64,000 nt of DNA from Martinezella lusitana (GCF_010668395.1 NZ_WUEY01000002.1:1-64000), one strand, 5' to 3'; shown: positions 54,389 to 63,568, counted from the first letter of the stretch. Numbers and translations: made by a program. Notes: generated by a model from the letters alone, not told the origin.

Positions 54389-55045
54389 TCAGCTGCCGGT
54401 CCTGCCATCCACGAACGTATCCCGCATGGCCCGCAGGATGATTACGGCCGAAGCCGCGCCTGGGTCGATATGCCCAAGAGATCGCTCGCCCAGCCGCGCC
54501 GCGCGGCCGCGGGCGGCAACCATGGAGCTTGTGGAATTGGCTCCTGTTTCTGCGGCGTCGAGGATATGGTTCCACATGGCGATGACGTCGCGCGAGTGCG
54601 CCTTCGCGTCGACTGCGGCTTCGGCCGCGGGGATCCAGGCATCGAGCATGGTCTTGTCGCCGCGCTGGCCCTTGCCGCGCTGCTGAATGCCGGCCCGCAT
54701 CTCGTCGACGATCATCGCCTGGCAGGCAGGCGATAGGGATTCGTCCGTTTTCAGCGCCTGCGAAGCCCGGCGAAAGGCTGTGGCATAGAGCGGGCCTGTC
54801 GACGCACCGACGGCGTCCAGGAAAGCGGAGGCGGCGGTCGAGAAAATCTCGGACGGCAATGCCCGCGCAAGATCGAGCTTTGCCAGTTCGGCGTTCACCG
54901 CCATGAAGCCGAGGGCCATGGTGATGCCGTGATCGGCGTCGCCGATCGCGCCGTCCAGCTCGGAGAGCCGGTCTTTTTCGGCGTTGATCGCGATCGATAT
55001 GCGCTGAAACATGGTGCCCAGGCATCGCGCGGCTTTTTCCGACAT
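54389..55045 (-). CDS. dhaL: Dihydroxyacetone kinase subunit DhaL (partner of the SorC-DhaK fusion)
   Basis: The 218-residue protein is a DhaL/DAK2-domain subunit. The aspartates that hold Mg-nucleotide are present in LDGAIGDADHG. The glycine-rich turn ASTGPLYATAF and the lid region ANSTSSMVAARGRAARLGERSLGHIDPGA also fit the family. DhaL supplies the nucleotide to DhaK, which carries the ketose. The gene follows the SorC-DhaK fusion by 54 bases with GGGAGGA before its ATG, so the two probably act as a pair. It is the last gene of the operon. Confidence 0.9.
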   Translation of the reverse strand: MSEKAARCLGTMFQRISIAINAEKDRLSELDGAIGDADHGITMALGFMAVNAELAKLDLARALPSEIFSTAASAFLDAVGASTGPLYATAFRRASQALKTDESLSPACQAMIVDEMRAGIQQRGKGQRGDKTMLDAWIPAAEAAVDAKAHSRDVIAMWNHILDAAETGANSTSSMVAARGRAARLGERSLGHIDPGAASAVIILRAMRDTFVDGRTGS

Positions 55046-55099
55046 CGTCGTCCTCCCGGTCCCGGCTGTTCCTATGTCGCCAGGCACTTTCTTATAGGT

Positions 55100-57196
55100 T
55101 CATCCGACCTTCAAGGTGAAGGTGTCGCACGGATGATGCAGCAGTTCCGTCAGTTCCTGATCGAGATGCAGGATGGATATGGATGCGCCGGTCATGTCGA
55201 GCGACGTGCAATAATGGCCAACCCAGTTCGCCTCGATCCGGATATCCTTGGCGCTCAGCCTCTGCTCGACGCGCCTGAAGAGAATGTAGAGTTCCATAAG
55301 CGGTGTTGAGCCGAAGGAATTGATGAGCACGGCGACACGATCACCCGCAACCGGTTTCATCTCCGAGAAGATTCGGTCCATCACCCGGTCGGTGATTTCG
55401 TCGGCACTCATCATCTTCTCGCGGGTGACCCCGCGCTCGCCGTGAATGCCCATGCCGAATTCGATATCGTCAGGCCCGATCTCGAAATTGTGGCGCCGCG
55501 TCTGCGGCAACGAGCAGGGCTCGAGCGCAACACCCATGGTGAAGGTCCGGTCGTTGGCCTTGCGCGTCACCGCCTCGCAGGCGTCGAGCGATAGTCCTCT
55601 GTCGCAGGCGGCACCTGCAATCTTGAAGATGAAGAAGTTGCCGGCAACGCCGCGCCGCCCCTCGCGGTCCTCGATCGGCGACGAGGAGATATCGTCCGTC
55701 GTCAGGACGGTGCGAACCTCGATCTGCTGCTCCTGCGCCAATTCCGCGGCCATCTCGAAATTCATGACGTCGCCGGCATAGTTGCCATAGACGAAGAGAA
55801 CGCCTTTTCCACCGGAGGACGCCTTGGCGCATTCCAGGATCGGCGTCGGCGGTGGCGAGGAAAAGATATTGCCGATGGCGACGGCATCGGCGAGGCCCTT
55901 GCCGACATAACCGACAAAGCAGGGTTCATGGCCGGTGCCGCCACCGATCACGAGGCCGACCTTTCCGACCCTCGGGCCATGGCGGGCCACCAGTGTCCGG
56001 TTCGATCCCTTGATCGGCGCGACATGCGACGCATGGGCCTTGACGATGCCTTCGAGCATCTCCTCGACGACGTCGTCGGGATTGTTGAGGAACTTCTTGA
56101 TATGCGTGCGATAGCTGCTGGGCAACGCGGCGCTATTATCCGTTCTCGGACGATGCTGGGATTTCTGATCGAACTCGGTGACGCCATCCGCGTTGAGAAT
56201 GCCGCGCCCCGTGGCGGCATCGGTGATGAGCACATTGATATAGCCGCCACGCAATGCCGCGAGGATCGCGGGCACCTTGTCGAAACCGCCGGCGACCGCG
56301 ACGCGCAGGCTGATGGATTTCAGCATTTCAAGGGATATGCCGATGGTGCGCTCGTCGAGCGGTCCCAAAACCGGCTGGCCCTTCGCATCTATGAAGCGGC
56401 CGGCAAGAACGCCGACGGCATTCTTGGCCAGATAGTCCTGCAACGAGACGGATTCGAAGAAGCCGCTGCTGTGGATCGTGGAATTCGGTCTCAGCGACGC
56501 CACGCCGAAAACCGCCTTGTTGGCTTTGGCGAGGGTCGAGAACTGATCCTCGACCAGCGGCTCGCGCAGCAGGATGTCGCGGACCTCGGGGGCAGAGACG
56601 ATGGCGGGCGCGGTGATATTGATCAGCTTGCCGCCTGTCGCATTCGCAAAGGCGCTGGCGCAGAGTTCCGGCGTGTAGGCAAAGCGCGCGCGCGTGCCGC
56701 CGGTCGCCTGAACGATGGTGACATCCTGAAGGTTGGGCACATTCGCCTGCTCGCCGACGGCAAGGACCGTACGTCCCCAGGCGACGGCAAGCGTGTCGCC
56801 CGATTTCAGAAGCCTGGCCATGGCCTGCGCGCCGGCCGTCCCGAGGCGGTCGATCAGCGGCCGGGTTCCATCGTCGCTCGGCACGACAAGACAGTCATGC
56901 AGGCCAAAATGGCGCTTGAGTTCCTGTGCAATGGAAAGAGAGCTCAGCCGCGAGGGCTCGAGCGAAATATTGACGATGCCGCGGCTGCGTGCGTCGGCAA
57001 GATAGCTGTTCACCGTTGCCCGCGAAATCCCCATGATCTCGGCGATATCGCCCTGGGTCTTGCCATCTTCATAATAGAGCCAGCAAGCCCAGACATAGGG
57101 ATCGTCGCCATAGCGCAGCGGCATGGTGTCGATTGAGTCCGGGACGCCGGCCTTGCTTGCACTATTTTTGCCGACCGAGGATGCCTTGGCTGTCAT
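55100..57196 (-). CDS. SorC-family regulator fused to a dihydroxyacetone kinase DhaK domain
   Basis: One uninterrupted 698-residue frame. Residues 48-72 form a helix-turn-helix (DIAEIMGISRATVNSYL), about 85-337 a SorC sugar-binding domain (WGRTVLAVG; ITDAATGRGILNAD), 340-362 a polar linker and about 363-698 a full DhaK domain. In the DhaK part the substrate and catalytic residues are all present: His423 in GGGTGHEP, Asp476 in GNYAGDVMN and the hemiaminal-forming His585 in GMGIHGERG. So the kinase half looks active, unlike DhaQ-type coactivators. The SorC half should bind DNA and a sugar phosphate. It lies between a DhaK-DhaL pair and its own DhaL in one operon. Confidence 0.9.
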   Translation of the reverse strand: MTAKASSVGKNSASKAGVPDSIDTMPLRYGDDPYVWACWLYYEDGKTQGDIAEIMGISRATVNSYLADARSRGIVNISLEPSRLSSLSIAQELKRHFGLHDCLVVPSDDGTRPLIDRLGTAGAQAMARLLKSGDTLAVAWGRTVLAVGEQANVPNLQDVTIVQATGGTRARFAYTPELCASAFANATGGKLINITAPAIVSAPEVRDILLREPLVEDQFSTLAKANKAVFGVASLRPNSTIHSSGFFESVSLQDYLAKNAVGVLAGRFIDAKGQPVLGPLDERTIGISLEMLKSISLRVAVAGGFDKVPAILAALRGGYINVLITDAATGRGILNADGVTEFDQKSQHRPRTDNSAALPSSYRTHIKKFLNNPDDVVEEMLEGIVKAHASHVAPIKGSNRTLVARHGPRVGKVGLVIGGGTGHEPCFVGYVGKGLADAVAIGNIFSSPPPTPILECAKASSGGKGVLFVYGNYAGDVMNFEMAAELAQEQQIEVRTVLTTDDISSSPIEDREGRRGVAGNFFIFKIAGAACDRGLSLDACEAVTRKANDRTFTMGVALEPCSLPQTRRHNFEIGPDDIEFGMGIHGERGVTREKMMSADEITDRVMDRIFSEMKPVAGDRVAVLINSFGSTPLMELYILFRRVEQRLSAKDIRIEANWVGHYCTSLDMTGASISILHLDQELTELLHHPCDTFTLKVG

Positions 57197-57328
57197 GACG
57201 ATTCACAATTCCCTTTTCCCGCCCGAACATGGAAGCAATGGCGCATGTTTGCAAATGCTTCTTCCTGGGGCGGGCGGCGCGCGACCCCGCGACGGATCGC
57301 GGGATCGCGCGGCCTTGGGAGAACCCGT

Positions 57329-57970
57329 TTATTGCAGCCGTTCGCGCGCACCCAGGGAAAGTTCCTTGAGGATGATCGCACAGGAGGTTGCACCTGCATC
57401 CAGCACGCCGAGCGAGCGCTCGCCGAGCCGGCTGGCGCGGCCGATCCTGGCCACGAGATTGAGCGTGGAGTCGCGACCGGCCTCGGCGGCGGCGACCAAG
57501 GCGTCGAGCGCCTCGGCAAAGGACGTGCCGGCCGCATCCGCAGTATCGAAGGCCTCGATCGCGGGAACCAACGTATCCAGCAGGGTCTTGTCGCCGACCT
57601 TGGCCGAACCGATCGACTGGATGCCTTCGAGCCCCGCATGCAGTGCCCGGCTATAGGCCGCACTGTCGATCGCGTCGATGCCCTCGAGCTTCTCGGCGAA
57701 TTCGGTGAACATGACGCCATAGAGCGGGCCCATGGAGCCGCCGATTTCGGTCATCAGCACGGTGCCGAGCGTGTCGAGCGACGCCGATAGCGACTGGTTC
57801 TTGCCCTTCAGGCGCTCCGCGGCCATGCCGAAGCCCTTGGCCATGTTGACGCCGTGATCGCCATCGCCGATCTTGCCGTCGATCTCGCTGAGATAGGCCC
57901 GGTTTTCGACGATGCGCTCGGCCATTGCCAGGACGATGTCGCCGGCCGCTGCGTTGTTGAATGTCTGCAT
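57329..57970 (-). CDS. dhaL: Dihydroxyacetone kinase subunit DhaL (partner of the stand-alone DhaK)
   Basis: The 213-residue DhaL has the nucleotide-binding aspartates in IDGKIGDGDHGVNM, the GGSMGPLYG turn and the LVARIGRASRLGERSLGVLDAGA lid. It is 13 bases behind dhaK with GAGGGGG before the ATG. Sequence and motif wording differ clearly from the DhaL at 54389, so the two are not a recent duplication. No DhaM gene is nearby; the nucleotide may be exchanged directly, as in ATP-dependent kinases. Confidence 0.92.
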   Translation of the reverse strand: MQTFNNAAAGDIVLAMAERIVENRAYLSEIDGKIGDGDHGVNMAKGFGMAAERLKGKNQSLSASLDTLGTVLMTEIGGSMGPLYGVMFTEFAEKLEGIDAIDSAAYSRALHAGLEGIQSIGSAKVGDKTLLDTLVPAIEAFDTADAAGTSFAEALDALVAAAEAGRDSTLNLVARIGRASRLGERSLGVLDAGATSCAIILKELSLGARERLQ

Positions 57971-57983
57971 GCGTGCGTCCCCC

Positions 57984-58976
57984 TCAGAGCAGCGTCGTGC
58001 ACTTGACCTCGACGTCCAGAAGCTCCTTGAGCTCCTCGTCGAGCGCCATCACGGTCAGCGTCGCGCCGACCATTTCCAGCGACGTGAAGTAGTTGCCGAT
58101 ATAGGTCTTGTAGATCTTGAGGCCACGCTCGGAGATCTTCGTCTCGATCGTGTCGTTCAGGATATAGAGCTCGTTGACCGGGGTCGCACCCAGGCCCGAT
58201 ACGAGGACGGCCACTTCCGCTCCGGCCGGCAGATTGTGATCGTCGAGAACGATCTGGCACATGGCCTCGCCGATCTCGGCTGCCGTCTTCAGCGGCTCGA
58301 CGCGAACGCCGGGCTCGCCATGGTGGCCGATGCCGACTTCCATCGTGCCGGGTTCGATCTGGAAATTCGGATGACCGACGGCGGGCAGGGTGCAGGGACC
58401 CAGACCGATGCCGACGGAGCGGCAGCTGTCGATTGCCTTCTGCGCGGCGACGCGGACTTCCTCGAGGCTTGCGCCCCTGGACGCCTTGGCGCCGCCGACC
58501 TTCCACATGAAGATTTCGCCGGCCACGCCGCGGCGCTTCTCGCGCTCCTCGGGCGGTGCCGAGCAGACATCGTCGTTGGCGACGACGGTGGCGACCTCGA
58601 TGCCGTCCTTCGCGGCAAGCTTCGTCGCCATCTTCACGTTCATATTATCGCCGGCATAGTTGCCGTAGAGGCAGATTACGCCGCGGCCGCCATTTGCCGC
58701 GCGAATGGCATCGTGGAAGCTCTTGGCCGTCGGCGAGGAAAAGAGTTCGCCAACCGCGACCGCATCCAGCATGTTCTTGCCGGCATAGCCGATAAAGGCC
58801 GGCTCGTGGCCCGAACCGCCACCGGTGATCACGCCGACCTTGCCGGCACGGGGTGCATCCTTGGCGACGACGACGCGCGGATTTTCTGCCAGACGAACGA
58901 TGTCCGAGTGTGCCTTGATGAAGCCTTTTACAGTATCTTCAACGACTTCATCCGGATTGTTGATGAACCGCTGCAT
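57984..58976 (-). CDS. dhaK: Dihydroxyacetone kinase subunit DhaK
   Basis: The 330-residue protein is a complete DhaK: GGGSGHEP with His57, GNYAGDNMN with Asp110, and His219 in GIGHHGEPG that binds the keto group covalently. Family members phosphorylate dihydroxyacetone or related ketoses such as erythrulose. AGGAG precedes the ATG. The gene order dehydrogenase-dhaK-dhaL implies that the ketose is produced by the adjacent SDR. Whether it uses ATP or a phosphotransferase system is not shown; no DhaM is encoded here. Confidence 0.93.
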   Translation of the reverse strand: MQRFINNPDEVVEDTVKGFIKAHSDIVRLAENPRVVVAKDAPRAGKVGVITGGGSGHEPAFIGYAGKNMLDAVAVGELFSSPTAKSFHDAIRAANGGRGVICLYGNYAGDNMNVKMATKLAAKDGIEVATVVANDDVCSAPPEEREKRRGVAGEIFMWKVGGAKASRGASLEEVRVAAQKAIDSCRSVGIGLGPCTLPAVGHPNFQIEPGTMEVGIGHHGEPGVRVEPLKTAAEIGEAMCQIVLDDHNLPAGAEVAVLVSGLGATPVNELYILNDTIETKISERGLKIYKTYIGNYFTSLEMVGATLTVMALDEELKELLDVEVKCTTLL

Positions 58977-59009
58977 GGTCTCTCCTGTAGAATTGTCGAG
59001 CGTATGCGC

Positions 59010-59783
59010 TCAGAGAATGGTGTAGCCGCCGTCGATCAGAAGATCGGCACCGTTGATCATGTCCGCGCCGGACGACGAGAGGAAAACAGCCGCGGCTGCG
59101 ATCTCCTGCGGAAAGGCGAAACGGCCGGTGGGGATGCGCTTCTTGGCGGCCTCGCCCTTCTCGCCGGCCCAGGCCTTCTTGCCGAGTTCGGTCAGGACGA
59201 TCGTCGGCGAGATGGTGTTGACGTTGATGCCGTGCTTGCCCCATTCGGCGGCGAAAGTCTTGGACATGCCGATGACGCCGAATTTGGAGGCGCAGTAGGC
59301 GACATGCTCTTCGATGGCGACCGTCCCGGCCTGCGAGGCGAGGTTGACGATCTTGCCGCCCTTGCCGGCGGCGATCATGGCGCGACCGACAGCCTGTGTG
59401 ACCAGGAACGTGCCTTTGAGATTGATGTTTATCGTTTTATCCCAATAGTCTAGCGGAAGATCTTCAGCCGGTGCGAGAAAAACGACGCCAGCGCTGTTGA
59501 CGGCGATATCGATGCCGCCGAAATGCGAGACCGCATCGCCGACGGCCTTGTTGACCGAGGCGGGATCGGAGACGTCGCAGACAAATGCCGCAGCGCCGCC
59601 GCCGATTTCGGATGCCTTGGCCTTCGCCATGTCGACATTGATATCGAGAACCGCGACCTTTGCGCCCTTGGAGGCGAATGCGGCTGCGACCGCGGCGCCG
59701 ATGCCGGAGCCGCCGCCCGTGACCAGGGCGATCTTGCCGGAGAGCGGGAAGTTCAAATCAATGTCTGGAGATGTCTCGGTCAT
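59010..59783 (-). CDS. SDR oxidoreductase, polyol dehydrogenase-like (D-threitol/arabitol dehydrogenase type)
   Basis: The 257-residue short-chain dehydrogenase has VTGGGSGIGAAV, DVSD, NSAG, the serine in NLASQAG and the catalytic YCASK. The start LNFPLSGKIALVTGGG and the end GADLLIDGGYTIL recall the polyol dehydrogenases GolD and D-threitol dehydrogenase, but I cannot separate these by eye. It lies between a sugar ABC transporter and DhaK-DhaL, so it probably oxidises an imported polyol to the ketose phosphorylated next. The ATG at 59783 begins the family's N-terminus; the frame stays open far upstream inside the binding-protein gene. Confidence 0.8.
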   Translation of the reverse strand: MTETSPDIDLNFPLSGKIALVTGGGSGIGAAVAAAFASKGAKVAVLDINVDMAKAKASEIGGGAAAFVCDVSDPASVNKAVGDAVSHFGGIDIAVNSAGVVFLAPAEDLPLDYWDKTININLKGTFLVTQAVGRAMIAAGKGGKIVNLASQAGTVAIEEHVAYCASKFGVIGMSKTFAAEWGKHGINVNTISPTIVLTELGKKAWAGEKGEAAKKRIPTGRFAFPQEIAAAAVFLSSSGADMINGADLLIDGGYTIL

Positions 59784-59810
59784 CTTGTTCAAGCCTCTAG
59801 CTGGGGATTG

Positions 59811-59835
59811 GGTGGGGCGAGATGATCGCCCCACC
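59811..59835 (-). repeat. GC-rich hairpin between the binding-protein and SDR genes
   Basis: GGTGGGGCGA (59811-59820), loop GATGA, TCGCCCCACC (59826-59835): a perfect 10-bp stem placed after the binding-protein stop codon. No T run follows on the minus strand. As with the hairpin behind eryG, it probably protects the mRNA end and lets the binding protein be made in excess. Confidence 0.55.
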
Positions 59836-59845
59836 TTCACTGATT

Positions 59846-60835
59846 CTACTTGCGGGTTTCGAGCAGCTTGTCGACGTTTTCTGCCGTTACCGGGGTCCAC
59901 GGAACATTGTAGTTCTTGTCCTTGCCGTCGTTGAACGGCATGGCTGGATACTGTTCCCAGATCTTGGATTCCGGCTTGTAGTCGCCCTTCTTGGCGGCGA
60001 AGATCGCGAGATCGAGGGCGCCCTGTGCCTGTGCGCTGGCGTCCTGCAGGATGGAGGTCATCGTGCCCTCCTTGACGGCGTGGAGCGCATCGGTGATGCC
60101 GTCGATACCGGCAATGGCGAAATCCTTGACGTTGAGCTTCGCGGCCTTGATTGCCTCGATCGCGCCGAGCGCCATCTCGTCGTTCTGGCCGATGACGCCG
60201 TTGATCTGGCCCGGGTGAGACGTCAGCCAGTTTTCCATCAGCGTCTGGGCTTCGGCACGCGACCAGTTGGCGGTCTGATCTTCCAGCACCTTCACATTCG
60301 GGCACTCGGCAAGCGCCTTCTTGTTGCCTTCGAGGCGCGAGATTTGCGCCGACTGGCCGATCGGGCCTTCGAGGATGACGACGTTGCCCTTGCAGCCGAT
60401 CTTGTCGAGCACGGTCTTGGCTTCCATGTAGCCGGAGATCGTGTCGTCGGAACCGACATAGGAGGTCAGGAGATCGGAGTTGACGCGGGTGTTGGAGCCG
60501 ACAACCGGGATGCCGGCGTCATGGGCTGCCTGAACGGCGGTTGCCGCAGCTTCGATATCGATCGGCACGAAGATGATCGCATCGAACTTCTGCGTGATCA
60601 TCGTGTTGACCTGCTCCTGCTGGACGAGCGCGTCGTAACGGCCGTCGAAGATGGTTAGATCCACGTCGCCGTTCTTGACGGCGGGATGTTCCTTCAGCGC
60701 CGCGGACCAGATCTGCATGAACTCGGCATTGAGGCCATAGGGTGCCGCGCCGATCTTCAGTTTCTTGTCCTGGGCGAGGGATGGCGAGGCCAGAAGCGCA
60801 GTGGCCGCTGCAAGAGCAATCAATAATTTCTTCAT
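59846..60835 (-). CDS. Ribose-type ABC transporter periplasmic binding protein
   Basis: The 329-residue protein has a signal peptide (MKKLLIALAAATALLASPSLA) and the type-1 periplasmic-binding fold (FDAIIFVPIDIEAAA; VVGSNTRVNSDLL; VIGQNDEMALGAI). It would bind a small sugar or polyol. Third gene of the ATPase-permease-binding protein set, on the minus strand. It shares the family with EryG but differs throughout, so the ligand is likely different. Confidence 0.9.
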   Translation of the reverse strand: MKKLLIALAAATALLASPSLAQDKKLKIGAAPYGLNAEFMQIWSAALKEHPAVKNGDVDLTIFDGRYDALVQQEQVNTMITQKFDAIIFVPIDIEAAATAVQAAHDAGIPVVGSNTRVNSDLLTSYVGSDDTISGYMEAKTVLDKIGCKGNVVILEGPIGQSAQISRLEGNKKALAECPNVKVLEDQTANWSRAEAQTLMENWLTSHPGQINGVIGQNDEMALGAIEAIKAAKLNVKDFAIAGIDGITDALHAVKEGTMTSILQDASAQAQGALDLAIFAAKKGDYKPESKIWEQYPAMPFNDGKDKNYNVPWTPVTAENVDKLLETRK

Positions 60836-60919
60836 TATAAGTCTCCTCCGTTGAAAGTCCGGCGGCCATCCTGACGCGCCGTTGGGTTTCCGAGTGCGAA
60901 CACAGGGATTTCTTTGGGC

Positions 60920-61924
60920 TCAACCGCCCAGGTTTCTCTTTTGGTCGAGCATGACGGCGCCGACGATGAGCGCGCCCTTGAGGACCTGCTGGTAGTAGGA
61001 CTGGATCCCCATGAGATCGAGGCCGTTGTTCATGACGCCGATGATCAATGCGCCGATCAGCGTCCCGGTGATGCGGCCGACGCCGCCGGAAAGGCTGGTG
61101 CCGCCGATGACGACGGCGGCGATTGCATCGAGTTCGTAGGCGATGCCGGCCTGCGGCAGGGCGGAACCCGTGCGGGCTGCGAGGATCATGCCCGCCAGCC
61201 CGGAAAGGCCGCCGGAGATGACGTAAACGAGGAAGCGCAGCTTGCTGACATTGATGCCCGAGGTGATGGCGGCATGCGGATTGCCGCCAACGGCATAGAT
61301 GTAGCGGCCGAAACGCGTGCGGTTGAGAACCCACCATGCGACGACGAAGACGATGGCAAGCAGGATGACCGGCATCGGAATGGAGAGGACGCTGCCGGTG
61401 CCGATCCAGCGGAAATCGGGCGTGAGAGCGGGAACCGGCTTGCCGCCGCCATAGATCAGCGTCAGGCCGCGTGCTGCCGATAGCATGCCGAGGGTCGCAA
61501 CGAAGGCGGGAACGGCAAAGCGGGAAACGATGAACCCGACCACGGCGCCGCAGGCGATACCGACCAATATTCCAACCGCAAGTGCGACATAGGGCGGGTA
61601 GGGTGCGCCGACGATGCCGGCCGTCGCCGAGGTCGTTGCGAAGCTCGCGCTGACGATGCCTGTCAGTGCGACCACGGAGCCGACGGAAAGATCGATGCCG
61701 CGCGTCAGGATGACGAAGGTCATGCCGATCGCCAGCACGCCGTTGATCGAGGTCTGCAGCAACACGTTGGAGATGTTGCCGGCCGTCAGAAAATACTCAT
61801 TCGAGAACGAGAGGACGGCGGCAAGCAGCAGGAAGGCGAGAAAGATCCCGTATTCCTGAATGATCAATCTGCGCCGGTCCGAGCCGAACCAGGAATTGGG
61901 CTGATTGTTGTCAGTGGCGGACAT
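60920..61924 (-). CDS. Ribose-type ABC transporter permease
   Basis: A 334-residue RbsC-family permease with about eight to ten membrane segments and the conserved stretches TRGIDLSVGSVVALTG, VPAFVATLGMLSAARG and AAVVIGGTSLSGGVGRI. It lies 55 bases downstream of the ATPase gene and 84 bases upstream of the binding-protein gene. It forms the membrane channel of the transporter. Confidence 0.92.
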   Translation of the reverse strand: MSATDNNQPNSWFGSDRRRLIIQEYGIFLAFLLLAAVLSFSNEYFLTAGNISNVLLQTSINGVLAIGMTFVILTRGIDLSVGSVVALTGIVSASFATTSATAGIVGAPYPPYVALAVGILVGIACGAVVGFIVSRFAVPAFVATLGMLSAARGLTLIYGGGKPVPALTPDFRWIGTGSVLSIPMPVILLAIVFVVAWWVLNRTRFGRYIYAVGGNPHAAITSGINVSKLRFLVYVISGGLSGLAGMILAARTGSALPQAGIAYELDAIAAVVIGGTSLSGGVGRITGTLIGALIIGVMNNGLDLMGIQSYYQQVLKGALIVGAVMLDQKRNLGG

Positions 61925-61979
61925 TGCAAATACCTCTTGTTGCCGGGCGCTGGTTCTTGGGCTTCGTTCTCTGTCGCTT

Positions 61980-63458
61980 TCAGGTCGACAGATGCACGAG
62001 CGATTGCGCGTCGGCCTCTTCCCTCTTGAGAATTCCGGCAGAGCGTCCCTGGCGCATCACCAGGATGCGGTCCGACATGCCGAGAACCTCGTCTATTTCG
62101 GACGAGATCATGATGACGGTGCCGCCTTCGGCGGCGAAGTCGCAGATGATGCGATAGATCTCGCGCTTGGCACCGACGTCGACGCCGCGCGTCGGCTCGT
62201 CCAGCAGCAGCACTTTCGGCTTGCGCAGGAACCACTTGCCGAGCACGACTTTCTGCTGGTTGCCGCCCGAAAGACCGGAAACCGGCATGCTGTCGCGCGC
62301 CGCCTTGATCCCGAAGCGCTTGATCATGTCCTGGCTGGCGCTGGCTTCCGCCCGACGGTCCATCGAGAAGCGCGGGCTCATTTCGGGAAGGCTCGCCAGG
62401 CAGATATTGTTGCGCACGCTGTCGATGAGATTGAGCCCCGTCAACTTGCGGTCTTCCGTCACGAAGGCGATGCCGTGCTGCATGGCTTCGGCCGGCTTGC
62501 GCACGACAATGGGCTGGCCTGAAAGCCTGATCTCGCCGCTCGTCACGGCGTCGACGCCGAAGATGCAGTTGAAGATCTCGGTGCGGCCGGACCCCATGAG
62601 GCCGTAGATGCCGAAGATTTCTCCCTTGTGGGCGGTGAAGGAGATGTCGTCGACCTTGCCTTGCGCCGTCAGGCCGGCAACTTCCAGCCCCGGCGTCGCG
62701 GTCGGCACGTTCGTCTTGATGTATTCCTCGCCAAGCTCGCGGCCGACGATCATGCGAATGAGGCCGGGCCGGTCGATATCGGCAAGCGCGCCGCTGCCGA
62801 CATAGGATCCATCGCGGAAGGCCGTGTAGGAATCGGCAATCTGGAAGATTTCGGACAGCCGGTGCGAGACATAGACGACGCCTTTGCCCTCGGCCTTCAG
62901 CCGCTCGATGGTGGCAAACAGCTGCTGCGCTTCCTTTTCGCCGATCGCCGAGGTGGGTTCGTCCATGAAGATCACTTCGGCGTCGTGACTGAGCGCCTTG
63001 GCGATTTCGACCAGCTGAACCTGCGCGACCGAAAGGTTCATCATGAATTGCGTGGCGCGAATATTGAACTCCAGCCGGTCGAGCAGCGCCTGCGCGTTGC
63101 GGTTCATCGTCTTGAAGTCGATGCCGCCGAACCGGGCCGATGGCTCGCGGCCGAGATAGATATTCTCGGCAACCGTCATGTGCGGGATGGGGCTGAGTTC
63201 CTGTTCGATGATGGCGATGCCGGCGGCGAGCGCTTCGGCGGGGCTGGCGTAGTCCACTTCCTTGCCGCGGCGGCGAATGGAGCCGGCATCGCGCTTGTGA
63301 ATGCCCATCAGGATCTTGAGGAAGGTCGACTTGCCCGCACCGTTGCCGCCGCACAGAGCGTGGACGGAGCCGGGCCGCAATTGAAAGCGCCCGTCGCGCA
63401 ATGCAGCGACGCCGCCAAAGGACTTTTTCAGCCCCTCTACTTCAAGCAGGAATTCCAC
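61980..63458 (-). CDS. Ribose-type ABC transporter ATP-binding protein (two ABC domains)
   Basis: About 492 residues with two ABC domains. The first has GGNGAGKST and VIFMDEPTSAI; the second has the degenerate Walker A GLMGSGRTE, the signature LSGGNQQKV and VLLLDEPTRGVD. I start it at the GTG at 63458, five to six bases after GGAGGGG; the frame stays open to 63566. It is the first gene of a nine-kilobase minus-strand unit running to 54389. Confidence 0.92.
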   Translation of the reverse strand: MEFLLEVEGLKKSFGGVAALRDGRFQLRPGSVHALCGGNGAGKSTFLKILMGIHKRDAGSIRRRGKEVDYASPAEALAAGIAIIEQELSPIPHMTVAENIYLGREPSARFGGIDFKTMNRNAQALLDRLEFNIRATQFMMNLSVAQVQLVEIAKALSHDAEVIFMDEPTSAIGEKEAQQLFATIERLKAEGKGVVYVSHRLSEIFQIADSYTAFRDGSYVGSGALADIDRPGLIRMIVGRELGEEYIKTNVPTATPGLEVAGLTAQGKVDDISFTAHKGEIFGIYGLMGSGRTEIFNCIFGVDAVTSGEIRLSGQPIVVRKPAEAMQHGIAFVTEDRKLTGLNLIDSVRNNICLASLPEMSPRFSMDRRAEASASQDMIKRFGIKAARDSMPVSGLSGGNQQKVVLGKWFLRKPKVLLLDEPTRGVDVGAKREIYRIICDFAAEGGTVIMISSEIDEVLGMSDRILVMRQGRSAGILKREEADAQSLVHLST

Positions 63459-63527
63459 TTTCCCCTCCGCACTCCCGATGCCGAAACAAGCTCTGACGAC
63501 AGAGACGATTGCTGCTCGGCACCAATG

Positions 63528-63568
63528 TTGACAATATTCGGAGTGCTTTCGACAAATGTCAAGCATGC
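63528..63568 (-). promoter_or_regulatory. Promoter with overlapping dyad for the ABC/SDR/Dha operon
   Basis: On the minus strand TTGACA (63562-63557) is followed, after 17 to 18 bases, by GAATATT as a -10 box. This places transcription about 70 bases before the GTG at 63458. TTGACA also appears on the plus strand at 63528-63533, so the promoter is enclosed in a TTGACA...TGTCAA dyad. GCATGC (63563-63568) adjoins it and recurs at 63739-63744. Confidence 0.45.

Noticed and set aside
54389..57970. The two DhaL genes as a recent tandem duplication
   Set aside because: Beyond the nucleotide-binding motif and lid the two differ throughout, and the kinase partners have different architectures.
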